From the NCBI RefSeq assembly GCF_900119795.1, contig NZ_LT634361.1:1178001-1242000 (forward strand): a stretch of 64,000 nucleotides of DNA. Direction: 5' to 3'. Both the position numbers and the translations under genes were made by a program. Origin of the DNA: Tenacibaculum maritimum NCIMB 2154 (GTDB lineage: Bacteria; Bacteroidota; Bacteroidia; Flavobacteriales; Flavobacteriaceae). Below, piece by piece: positions 19,099-25,127 of this stretch (position 1 is its first letter; each line of letters opens with the position of its first letter). Under the pieces are notes generated by a model. That model had not been told where the DNA came from. It saw only the letters and a program-made list of their open reading frames with translations, and ran no database searches.

Positions 19099-19275
19099 GA
19101 AAACAATCCTAAGTATTGATTAATAGCTTGTTTTACATTTTTTCTGTTTGTTAACTATTGAATTCTTAATCAGATATGAATAAGGCCTGTTTTTATCATG
19201 AAAACTAATTAGCTAACAGACCTTAAAAATGTAATTAATTGATACTCATTAAGTATTACATCAAACTCACGTTAA
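19079..19275. mobile_element. IS remnant or MITE with 12-base inverted ends
   Basis: Bounded by TTAACGTGAGTT (19079-19090) and its exact reverse complement AACTCACGTTAA (19264-19275). Inner sequence beside the ends is also partly complementary. The 197 bases contain no transposase. The left end supplies the stop codon of jetD. It could be a MITE or an internally deleted insertion sequence; the family was not identified. Confidence 0.6.
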
Positions 19276-19304
19276 ATATCAGTGTAAAGCTATACAGATT
19301 TTTA

Positions 19305-19330
19305 CTCTGCTCCAAAAAGTTTGTACAAAA
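19305..19330. repeat. Right half of a TGTACA hairpin unit
   Basis: The sequence GCTCCAAAAAGTTTGTACA (19309-19327) is the right arm of the hairpin whose left arm ends at 11120. The 9 bases GCTCCAAAA are present at both places (11112-11120 and 19309-19317), as a target-site duplication would be. Confidence 0.55.
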
Positions 19331-19387
19331 CGAAGCCATTAAATAGCGATTATTACTGAAAAGCAGGGGCAATGTGGTAGGCAAATA

Positions 19388-19414
19388 GGCGCTAAAATGC
19401 TTCAATAAAGCGCC
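19388..19414. other. Short hairpin in the cassette region
   Basis: GGCGCT (19388-19393) and AGCGCC (19409-19414) enclose a 15-base loop. It lies in a 650-base stretch without genes between jetD and the next open frame. It may be the core of another degenerate attC-like site or a weak terminator; no T-tract follows. Confidence 0.4.
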
Positions 19415-19460
19415 TTATAAACTTAACACTTATGGGCAAACTTAGTAATAGTCACACAGC

Positions 19461-19724
19461 AAATACAACTAGCTTAGAAAAAATTAAAAACCCTTTTGGA
19501 GGTTTTAATATTTAACCTATTTTTAGGCTAAATAAAGATGTATAGATAATTTAATTACCGTTTGTGCTAATCATCACAGACAATTGCATTATGGTAATGT
19601 AGAAATACTTAAACCAAATGATAAAGTTTTTGAACTGAATATTGACAACAAGAAATTAACGGTTAAAAAAAAGCAGCTAACAAAACCTAAACTGCATTAA
19701 AACGCAGTTTAGCCAAAACGTTAG
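19461..19724. repeat. Long direct repeat, copy B
   Basis: Near-identical to 11118-11380. The two copies bracket the STM2901/DUF1493 and Wadjet genes in the same orientation, so homologous recombination between them would delete or circularise 8.3 kb. Confidence 0.9.
19536..19700 (+). pseudogene. 3' remnant of an HNH endonuclease gene (copy B)
   Basis: Same 54-codon fragment as at 11192-11356 with CANHHRQLHYG intact, ending at TAA 19698-19700 inside the attC-like site. No start codon and no N-terminal part. That both copies keep the frame despite lacking a start suggests recent duplication rather than selection. Confidence 0.65.
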
Positions 19725-19726
19725 GT
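19675..19726 (+). other. attC-like recombination site B
   Basis: Identical to site A over both inner arms (CTAAACTGC / GCAGTTTAG) and the left outer arm AGCTAAC; the right outer arm reads GTTAGGT, which fits the integron R' consensus GTTRRRY. The change at the last bases of the outer arm is exactly where an attC core would be exchanged when a different cassette is joined. Confidence 0.6.
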
Positions 19727-19747
19727 GTCATTAGAAATAAAATCCAA

Positions 19748-20356
19748 ATGATAAGTATAGAAGAAATTCAAAAGACATACTCAAAGTTTTCAGATGATGA
19801 ACTTTTAAAGATAGTAAGAGATATTAAGTCATTAAGAAAAGACGTAATTCCAATACTTCAAAATGAATTGAAAGAAAGAAATCTAACAATCGGATTAGAA
19901 AAAGTAAATGATTTTCTTTTAAAAGAAGTTACGAAAAATGCAAATGAAAATTTTGAACCAAAAAAATTCATTGAAGAAGAATTAAAACAAGGATATTCTT
20001 TAGAAACTATAAAACATAAATTAAATCATATGGATGTAAATATGTTTGAAGTTATAGGAAATGATAATAGAGACGATGAATTCTTAAGACAGTTTATTGA
20101 AACAAATAAGAAAAAAGGGATAAAAATTGCTGAAATTGAGAAAGATTTAAAAGAAAAGTTTAATGTACCTATCGAAAAAACAAGAGCTTTAGATGAAATA
20201 ATTCAGAAAGAAGGAAATAAAAACAAATTTATAGGTTTTGGACTTGTTGTATTTTCAATTTTATCGATTTTTCTTAAAGGCGGTATAGGAATATCAACAA
20301 TGGTATTATTTTTATTGGGTATGTGGAGAATAGTTCTAGGATTCAATAAGTCATGA
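19748..20356 (+). CDS. Hypothetical protein with C-terminal membrane helices
   Basis: 202 residues. The N-terminal 45 residues (SIEEIQKTYSKFSDDELLKI) are helical, the middle is charged, and residues 158-200 hold two hydrophobic segments (FIGFGLVVFSILSIFL and STMVLFLLGMWRIVLGF). No known domain recognised. It sits alone between attC-like sites B and D, 21 bases after the R' arm of B, as a one-gene cassette. Confidence 0.6.
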   Translation: MISIEEIQKTYSKFSDDELLKIVRDIKSLRKDVIPILQNELKERNLTIGLEKVNDFLLKEVTKNANENFEPKKFIEEELKQGYSLETIKHKLNHMDVNMFEVIGNDNRDDEFLRQFIETNKKKGIKIAEIEKDLKEKFNVPIEKTRALDEIIQKEGNKNKFIGFGLVVFSILSIFLKGGIGISTMVLFLLGMWRIVLGFNKS

Positions 20357-20365
20357 GAACGAACA

Positions 20366-20498
20366 CATAACACCGTATAAAATTAATTGCTAGTACAAGC
20401 CTACTTAAGAAAGTCCTCGCGAATTTTCAATCCTAAGTTTTTTCTTAGAAAATTTATTTCTAAATTCACGTAAAAACTAATAGCCGAGACCGTTAGCC
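20366..20498 (+). other. attC-like recombination site D (long form)
   Basis: Begins CATAACACCGTATAAAATTA and ends GACCGTTAGCC. Inner arms TTGCTAGT and ACTAATAGC are complementary with a bulge. Length about 130 bases, comparable to long integron attC/VCR sites. This type of sequence is familiar to me behind small hypothetical genes in Flavobacteriaceae, but I cannot cite a description. Confidence 0.5.
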
Positions 20499-20685
20499 AT
20501 TATTAAGAAAAATGAATAGGATAGATACACTTTTACCTGTTGCTACATTAATTCTCGGTAGGGGGTTATCTGAATTTAGGAAAGGAAAAACAACGTAAAA
20601 AAAATCAAAAAACTCTTATTTAATCTTCTTGAATTAAGATGGCTTTTAAAGAGAGAAATGGACTCAATTAATTCGTCTCAACAAA
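20497..20685. repeat. 189-base direct repeat, copy 1
   Basis: Recurs at 22477-22665 with only a few base changes. Each copy starts directly at the right end of an attC-like site with CCATTATTAAGAAAAATG and contains a 28-codon frame. Confidence 0.85.
20512..20598 (+). CDS. 28-residue micro-ORF, cassette start or remnant
   Basis: MNRIDTLLPVATLILGR... ending RKGKTT. The hydrophobic centre could be one membrane helix. The same frame is intact at 22492-22578 with one conservative codon change. It begins 14 bases after the R' arm of an attC-like site. It may be a tiny gene or the start of a longer, truncated one. Confidence 0.35.
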   Translation: MNRIDTLLPVATLILGRGLSEFRKGKTT

Positions 20686-20696
20686 ACTAGACACTC

Positions 20697-20779
20697 CAAC
20701 TAGCTTAGAAAAAATTAAAAACCCTTTTGGAGGTTTTAATATTTAACCTATTTTTAGACTAAATAAAGATGTATAGATA
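20697..20779. repeat. Long direct repeat, partial copy C
   Basis: The first 83 bases of repeats A and B, including the terminator-like AAAACCCTTTTGGAGGTTTT, recur here; similarity ends at the point where the HNH fragment begins in the other copies. Confidence 0.85.
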
Positions 20780-20927
20780 CATTGCTTACCATATAAATGG
20801 AGTTGTATAACGATGTGTTTTATACGTATATAAACAAGTTGTATTTAATTGGAAAACTGTTAAACATATTTAAAATTAAAAAACACCGCAGAGTTTTTCT
20901 GTAAATAACTGACATTGATAGCTTAAA

Positions 20928-21287
20928 ATGAAAAAAAAAACAAAGACTTATTTTATAGTACTCGTAAACTTTGTGATTATATTTTGTTCTAATTGGTATA
21001 TAAAGTTCAGAATAGCGAAAGCGAATAAATTATTGAGGTTTATAAAAATCAATAGTACTGACTTTAGTGAGAAAGAAAGAGTCTATGCTGGAATTAATCA
21101 AATTAATGAAATAGGGTTTGGTACAGACTTAATACTATTGTTTAGTGGAATATTATTTTTTTTAAATTCTATTTCCTTGAAATACGTACTTAAGACTAAT
21201 CTTTGGTTCTTAAAAGCACTATTTGTTTTTATAATAACAATTTTTGGGTCATTTTTGTTTTACCTTTCAATTCAAAAAACATCTTAA
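20928..21287 (+). CDS. Hypothetical membrane protein
   Basis: 119 residues with three hydrophobic stretches (residues 7-24, 69-84 and 95-113). The N-terminus is strongly basic (MKKKTKTYF). No family recognised. It is a single-gene cassette closed by the attC-like site at 21297. The preceding 150 bases show no other gene. Confidence 0.55.
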   Translation: MKKKTKTYFIVLVNFVIIFCSNWYIKFRIAKANKLLRFIKINSTDFSEKERVYAGINQINEIGFGTDLILLFSGILFFLNSISLKYVLKTNLWFLKALFVFIITIFGSFLFYLSIQKTS

Positions 21288-21296
21288 AAAAAACTA

Positions 21297-21350
21297 TTAG
21301 CAACACCATCTAAACTGCACTAAAGCGCAGCTTACCCAAACCATTGCAAA
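21297..21350 (+). other. attC-like recombination site E
   Basis: TTAGCAACACCAT, inner arm CTAAACTGC, loop ACTAAAGC, inner arm GCAGCTTAC (one mismatch), then CCAAACCATTGCAAATAA. Outer arms TTAGCAAC and TTGC... pair only partly. The inner left arm is identical to sites A, B and F. Confidence 0.5.
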
Positions 21351-21364
21351 TAATACTGAACAAG

Positions 21365-22018
21365 ATGATGGGATATTACTCAAAGTATACCGACAGAATG
21401 GATATTCATATTGAAGAAAGTCGAGGAACAATTTTAATAAAACAAAAATGGCGATACTTTTGGCTTAATTCTATGAATACTTCAAGATGGACATATTCGG
21501 AAAAACAAAAATTCCATAAAGAAGTAGACAATTTAATTTGGAATAGCTGGGGTAAATACTTCTTTTTAAAAGTTAAAGGAAATTCTGATTTTGCAATAAG
21601 AAATGCAAAGAAAAGATGGGATGTAAATTTTGATATTGAATGGGTACAATATGGAGAACACTGGAAAGTGAATGTGACTAAATACCCAAGTAATCATCTA
21701 GCTCATATAACAAGTGGCGTAGATTGGAATAATAAAATTATAAAATTAGACACAAAAGATACTTCTTGGAGGAGAAGAGTTAGGGCTCAGGAAAGCTTCT
21801 ATCAATACCCGATAGCTCATGAATTTGGGCATGCAGTAGGAAACTCAATTCATGCCAGTTCAGGCATGCACGGAGATGAATACAATCCTTCTAGCAATTA
21901 TTTTAAAGATAAAAACAGTCTTATGAATATCGGAAATAGATTAAAAGATAGGCATCTAGATTACATCTTACGAGAATTGAATACAATGGTTTCAAACTCA
22001 AAATTCAGTAAATACTAA
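21365..22018 (+). CDS. Putative zinc metalloprotease, candidate toxin
   Basis: 217 residues from ATG 21365; the frame reaches a TTG at 21344 inside the attC-like site, so the ATG is preferred. The motif HEFGHAVGNSIH (from about residue 152) gives the HExxH zinc site with a downstream histidine, and SLMNIG about 35 residues later resembles a metzincin Met-turn. There is no signal peptide. The next gene is a lipoprotein 7 bases downstream, an arrangement that suggests a protease toxin and its periplasmic immunity partner; this is inferred from context only. Confidence 0.6.
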   Translation: MMGYYSKYTDRMDIHIEESRGTILIKQKWRYFWLNSMNTSRWTYSEKQKFHKEVDNLIWNSWGKYFFLKVKGNSDFAIRNAKKRWDVNFDIEWVQYGEHWKVNVTKYPSNHLAHITSGVDWNNKIIKLDTKDTSWRRRVRAQESFYQYPIAHEFGHAVGNSIHASSGMHGDEYNPSSNYFKDKNSLMNIGNRLKDRHLDYILRELNTMVSNSKFSKY

Positions 22019-22025
22019 TTCTAAA

Positions 22026-22424
22026 ATGGCAATGAAATTTTATACAATAATACTTTTAGCATTGATAAGTTGTGGTGAAAAAAAAGATAAAAACATGGTT
22101 CTTAAATCAAAACAATATAATTCAGATAAAATAACAAAAACGCAAGACAGCATATCGCTTAAAGATATAACACTGTTGAAAAAACAAGAAGCTATTCTAA
22201 AATATGGAAATTTAGTTTCAAGTAACCAGTTTGTTTTAGATGACGCACAGGGTGAATTTAGAAATAATATTACTTATTCGTATTCAGAAGAAGAAAGACT
22301 TAGTGAAAGTGTAATTATAGATGAATTAACTTGGGAGAAAGATAGTTTGAACTTTATAACATTGTGGTATGAAGGAGAAAAGTTAAAAAGTTATTTAATA
22401 TGGGGAAAAGGATTTGAATTTTAA
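22026..22424 (+). CDS. Small lipoprotein, possible immunity to the metalloprotease
   Basis: 132 residues. MAMKFYTIILLALISC is a lipoprotein signal with lipobox LISC, followed by a charged mature part. No domain recognised. It is 7 bases after the metalloprotease gene and precedes attC-like site F, so the two genes form one cassette. A lipid-anchored periplasmic protein is a reasonable inhibitor for a protease delivered to the periplasm. Confidence 0.6.
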   Translation: MAMKFYTIILLALISCGEKKDKNMVLKSKQYNSDKITKTQDSISLKDITLLKKQEAILKYGNLVSSNQFVLDDAQGEFRNNITYSYSEEERLSESVIIDELTWEKDSLNFITLWYEGEKLKSYLIWGKGFEF

Positions 22425-22430
22425 AACTAC

Positions 22431-22482
22431 TATTTGCAACACCACCTAAACTGCATTAAAAGGCACCATACCCAAACCATTA
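22431..22482 (+). other. attC-like recombination site F (decayed right arm)
   Basis: TATTTGCAACACCAC, inner left arm CTAAACTGC, loop, then GGCACCATACCCAAACCATTATTAAG. The inner right arm no longer matches GCAGTTTAG, so folding is weakened. The left half matches site E closely. Confidence 0.45.
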
Positions 22483-22665
22483 TTAAGAAAAATGAATAGG
22501 ATAGATACACTTTTACCCGTTGCTACATTAATTCTCGGTAGGAGGTTATCTGAATTTAGGAAAGGAAAAACAACGTAAAAAAAATCAAAAAACTCTTATT
22601 CAACCTTCTTGAATTAAGATGGCTTTTAAAGAAAGAAAAGGACTCAATTAATTCGTCTCAACAAA
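22477..22665. repeat. 189-base direct repeat, copy 2
   Basis: Second copy of 20497-20685, again directly after an attC-like site and carrying the same 28-codon frame at 22492-22578. The following bases to 22824 hold no gene. Confidence 0.85.
22492..22578 (+). CDS. 28-residue micro-ORF, second copy
   Basis: Same frame as 20512-20598 (MNRIDTLLPVATLILGR), with GGG changed to AGG at codon 18. Both frames end at the same TAA. See the first copy for doubts. Confidence 0.35.
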   Translation: MNRIDTLLPVATLILGRRLSEFRKGKTT

Positions 22666-22824
22666 TGTAAATACTCCATTAGCAACAAACACCAAAAAGA
22701 CCCTTTTTTAATTAAAAAACAAAAAAAGTAACAGCCCTACACAATAAAACAACAAAAAATCCGATATAAATAACAAGAAGTTACTTCTTAAAAAAAAATT
22801 GTAACCATTTAAAATTTATATATT

Positions 22825-23241
22825 ATGGAATTGAATTTCACATTGTTGGAAACAAAAGCCGCTTGCGATGCAGCTATTGAAACTACCCAATCAGAAAAAA
22901 CGCTATTAGAAAGAAGACTAAGAAACTTAGGAGAATCTTTAACAGACAAAGAGCTAAGAACTCAGCGAGTACAAGAAGGTATAATTAGTGTAAAAGCTAT
23001 TATAACAGGATTTGAATCAGCATTAGGAGTAATTACAGATGAAAAAGAAAAACGAAGCTTGGAGTTAAAAATAGAAAGAGAAGAAACCAAGTTAAAAGCC
23101 TTAGAAAACAGAAATGCTAATTACAGCGCTGTTAATGTTATTGAAGATCAAATAGACCACCAACAACTAGAGGCACAAGTAGCCATACTAAACACAGCAC
23201 TTAATGAAATAGCAGCACACAAAGAAACATTAACAGTATAA
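22825..23241 (+). CDS. Hypothetical coiled-coil protein
   Basis: 138 residues, almost wholly helical with heptad character (ETTQSEKTLLERRLRNLGES; KLKALENRNANYSA). No signal peptide or membrane segment. No family recognised. It is a monocistronic gene followed by a strong terminator at 23261. Base composition is less AT-rich than the cassettes upstream, more like the T6SS island. Confidence 0.65.
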   Translation: MELNFTLLETKAACDAAIETTQSEKTLLERRLRNLGESLTDKELRTQRVQEGIISVKAIITGFESALGVITDEKEKRSLELKIEREETKLKALENRNANYSAVNVIEDQIDHQQLEAQVAILNTALNEIAAHKETLTV

Positions 23242-23260
23242 CCCATTAAAACAAATGCTA

Positions 23261-23296
23261 AAAGCTGAATTGTAAAAACAATTCAGCTTTTTTTTT
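23261..23296 (+). terminator. Rho-independent terminator
   Basis: AAAGCTGAATTG and CAATTCAGCTTT form a 12-pair stem with a 6-base loop followed by nine T, 20 bases after the coiled-coil gene. Confidence 0.9.
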
Positions 23297-23360
23297 ATGC
23301 CTTTTTTTAACACATACAAAGGCTATTTTTTATTTTGATAATTTCAAAAAATAACAACAA

Positions 23361-23627
23361 TTACAATCTGTTCTTTAAATTCTCTAGCTGATTTATAATA
23401 TGTTGTATTTCAGTTTTAGGATCCATAGTGGCTTTAGTACTATGAAACAAATCCTTAATATCAACATCTAAAGTCTTTGCTATTTTTGCGAGCATTTCAA
23501 AACTAGGCGTTTGAGTCCCCGAAACAATTCTAGCAATACTTGTTTTTGTTAAACCAACTTCTTTCCCAAAAGTTTCGTAAGTATATCCCTTACTTTTTAT
23601 TTGCTCTTTTATATTTAAAAAATCCAT
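23361..23627 (-). CDS. XRE-family transcriptional regulator
   Basis: 88 residues. The helix-turn-helix occupies residues 10-60: YETFGKEVGLTKTSIARI and then SGTQTPSFEMLAKIAKTLDV, the classic Cro/C1 pattern. The C-terminal 25 residues (TEIQHIINQLENLKNRL) form a short dimerisation helix. It is divergent from the gene at 23889, with two matching operator-like sites in the shared promoter region, so it probably represses itself and its neighbour. Confidence 0.85.
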   Translation of the reverse strand: MDFLNIKEQIKSKGYTYETFGKEVGLTKTSIARIVSGTQTPSFEMLAKIAKTLDVDIKDLFHSTKATMDPKTEIQHIINQLENLKNRL

Positions 23628-23649
23628 AATTGATATTTATTGCCTCTTA

Positions 23650-23657
23650 CAAAGGTA
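23650..23657 (-). promoter_or_regulatory. Candidate -7 box of the XRE gene
   Basis: Minus-strand TACCTTTG fits TAnnTTTG, 23 bases upstream of the XRE start. The operator-like site at 23656-23669 touches it. Confidence 0.5.
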
Positions 23658-23669
23658 CGTAAAATGTAA
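23656..23669. promoter_or_regulatory. Operator-like site 1
   Basis: TACGTAAAATGTAA: half-sites TAC and GTA(A) separated by 7 bases. It overlaps the -7 box of the XRE gene. A second copy with one base change is at 23741-23754. Confidence 0.5.
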
Positions 23670-23696
23670 TTTAAATTAATAAAAGTTACATCATGC

Positions 23697-23727
23697 TTGT
23701 CCTTTAGTGTATTAATATGTATCTTTG
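23697..23727 (+). promoter_or_regulatory. Candidate promoter of the gene at 23889
   Basis: TTG at 23697-23699 and TATCTTTG at 23720-23727 with a 20-base spacer fit the Bacteroidota -33/-7 pattern. It would give a leader of about 155 bases containing operator-like site 2. Confidence 0.55.
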
Positions 23728-23740
23728 TTGTTATAATAGT

Positions 23741-23754
23741 TACGTTAAATGTAA
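23741..23754. promoter_or_regulatory. Operator-like site 2
   Basis: TACGTTAAATGTAA, preceded by T to give the inverted repeat TTAC-N7-GTAA. It lies 13 bases downstream of the forward -7 box, a position suited to repression. Confidence 0.5.
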
Positions 23755-23888
23755 TGAATGTATAAGTTGAACTTATATTTACACCATCAAAATAGCAGTA
23801 AAACTATTATTTTAATAAAAACTAAGTACAAAAAAAGCACAAAAAAAGTATTAAATAAGTATAAATAACAGCAAAACCAACAAACATT

Positions 23889-24152
23889 ATGAGCAATTTA
23901 AAAAAAGAAAAAGCAGTACTCATGGAAGCACACATGGTAAAAACCATTTATGAATTTACAAAATATGGAAAAACAAAAGACATAAAAAAAACAATGCATG
24001 AAATGTTATATGACACCTTTGCCAGTCAAAAAAAGAATGGCAATATGGAGTTAAGCTACACCTTAAATATGCTCTATAACTTTAAAATACTATGCAATTT
24101 GTTAGATCAAATTCAAGAATATGAAGACACTATTTATCCCCCCATGTTTTAA
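23889..24152 (+). CDS. Hypothetical protein under XRE control
   Basis: 87 residues, no signal peptide or membrane helix, mostly helical (MEAHMVKTIYEFTKYGKTKD; YTLNMLYNFKILCNLLDQ). No family recognised. It is divergent from the XRE regulator and likely its main target. It ends 23 bases before a hairpin at 24175. Confidence 0.6.
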   Translation: MSNLKKEKAVLMEAHMVKTIYEFTKYGKTKDIKKTMHEMLYDTFASQKKNGNMELSYTLNMLYNFKILCNLLDQIQEYEDTIYPPMF

Positions 24153-24174
24153 CGAATCAAAAAGCATAAAAAAA

Positions 24175-24197
24175 CCCACTCAAAAGAATTGAGCGGG
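24175..24197 (+). terminator. Weak terminator-like hairpin
   Basis: CCCACTCAA and TTGAGCGGG form a 9-pair stem with one mismatch around a 5-base loop, shortly after the 23889-24152 gene. A T-tract is lacking on the forward side, so termination is uncertain; reading the reverse strand gives TTTTTTT after the stem. Confidence 0.45.
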
Positions 24198-24475
24198 AAA
24201 ATTGCTATGAAAAAGAAAAAGTATATTCGGATATCTCCGAATAACTTAGGCAAATATACAAAATAAAAAAGATAAGAACCTAATTTTTTTTATCTTTTTT
24301 TTAAAATAAGCTTTTCTCACTATGTTATATAAGCAATACGTGCTACTATATTTCCTAAAAAAGCCCATATATGCCCTTTCAATAGCCCCATAAAAAACAA
24401 TACCTTTATATAAAAAAGCCCTACTATTTTTTAATAATAATACATAACTATTTGATTTATAGTGTAAAACTGTGC
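24198..24475. other. Non-coding AT-rich stretch
   Basis: No convincing gene, promoter or repeat seen. Long A and T runs only. Confidence 0.4.
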
Positions 24476-24503
24476 AAACTTTTTAGCACAAGCTAAAAAG
24501 TTT
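24476..24503. other. Perfect 12-pair hairpin
   Basis: AAACTTTTTAGC (24476-24487) and GCTAAAAAGTTT (24492-24503) are exact complements around a 4-base loop and run straight into TGTACAG, linking it to the tandem hairpin repeats that follow. Confidence 0.7.
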
Positions 24504-24515
24504 GTACAGCAAACA

Positions 24516-24670
24516 GAGTTAACATCTTGTACAGTGTTTTTTCGCGATAAAAAAACGCTGTACAAAAAATGGAGTTAACATCTTGTACAGTGTTTTTTCG
24601 CGATAAAAAAACGCTGTACAAAAAATGAAGTTAAAATCCTGTACCCTGTTTTTTGGAGAGAAAAAACAGC
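24516..24670. repeat. Tandem TGTACA hairpins, three units
   Basis: Units begin at 24526, 24582 and 24639 (spacing 56 and 57). Each has arms TTGTACAGTGTTTTTT and AAAAAAACGCTGTACAA around CGCGAT; the third is diverged (CCTGTACCCTGTTTTTT / AAAAAACAG). Units 1 and 2 are nearly identical over 55 bases. The same design and spacing occur at 11034-11120. This could be a transcript-processing hairpin, a protein-binding array or the footprint of a small mobile repeat. Confidence 0.75.
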
Positions 24671-24802
24671 ATACAGCAAATAACAACGGAAAAGAAAGCA
24701 ATAGTAAAACAACAATTCTTTATAAAAAAGAACATACAAGTGTAAGCAAAATCAATTCCCATTATAAAATCATTACAAATCAGAATAAGCACCATCATGA
24801 AG

Positions 24803-24881
24803 TAGTTTACACTTTTTCTTACAACCTAACTAAGACTATGCAACTCAAAAAAAACTAAATTTTTGCTTCAAAACAACAAGT
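24803..24881. repeat. Dispersed intergenic repeat, copy 1
   Basis: About 79 bases sharing CTTTTTCTTACAAC, ACTCAAAAAAAACTAAATTTT and GCTTCAAAA with 56649-56730, in the same orientation. In both places it lies between unrelated genes. Confidence 0.65.
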
Positions 24882-24983
24882 TTAAATCACGTGCAATATA
24901 TAAATTCGTTTTTTGTGAGTTATAAACAAACAAAAGTTATATATAAAACATAAAAAAAACTAGTAAAATAATACGAATAACGT

Positions 24984-24991
24984 TATCTTTG
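24984..24991 (+). promoter_or_regulatory. Candidate -7 box before vgrG
   Basis: TATCTTTG matches TAnnTTTG. It would give a leader of about 130 bases before vgrG. No TTG at the normal -33 distance, so support is partial. Confidence 0.4.
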
Positions 24992-25127
24992 GGGAGCATT
25001 TCAGCAATACGACTCACATTCAAAAGTCAATCATTAAATAATTATGCCATATACAAAGCATAAAAGAAGAAGAAAATAAGCCGCTCTTTAAAGCAAAAAA
25101 GAGACAGAAAACCATTAAAGAAGAAAA

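Noticed and set aside
24516..24670. Possible CRISPR array
   Set aside because: Only three units, each a palindrome with TGTACA ends, with near-identical rather than variable spacers, and no cas genes nearby.
24625..24858. 77-codon frame with MKLKSCTLFFGEKKQ start
   Set aside because: It begins inside the tandem hairpin repeat, has low-complexity composition and no promoter; likely chance.
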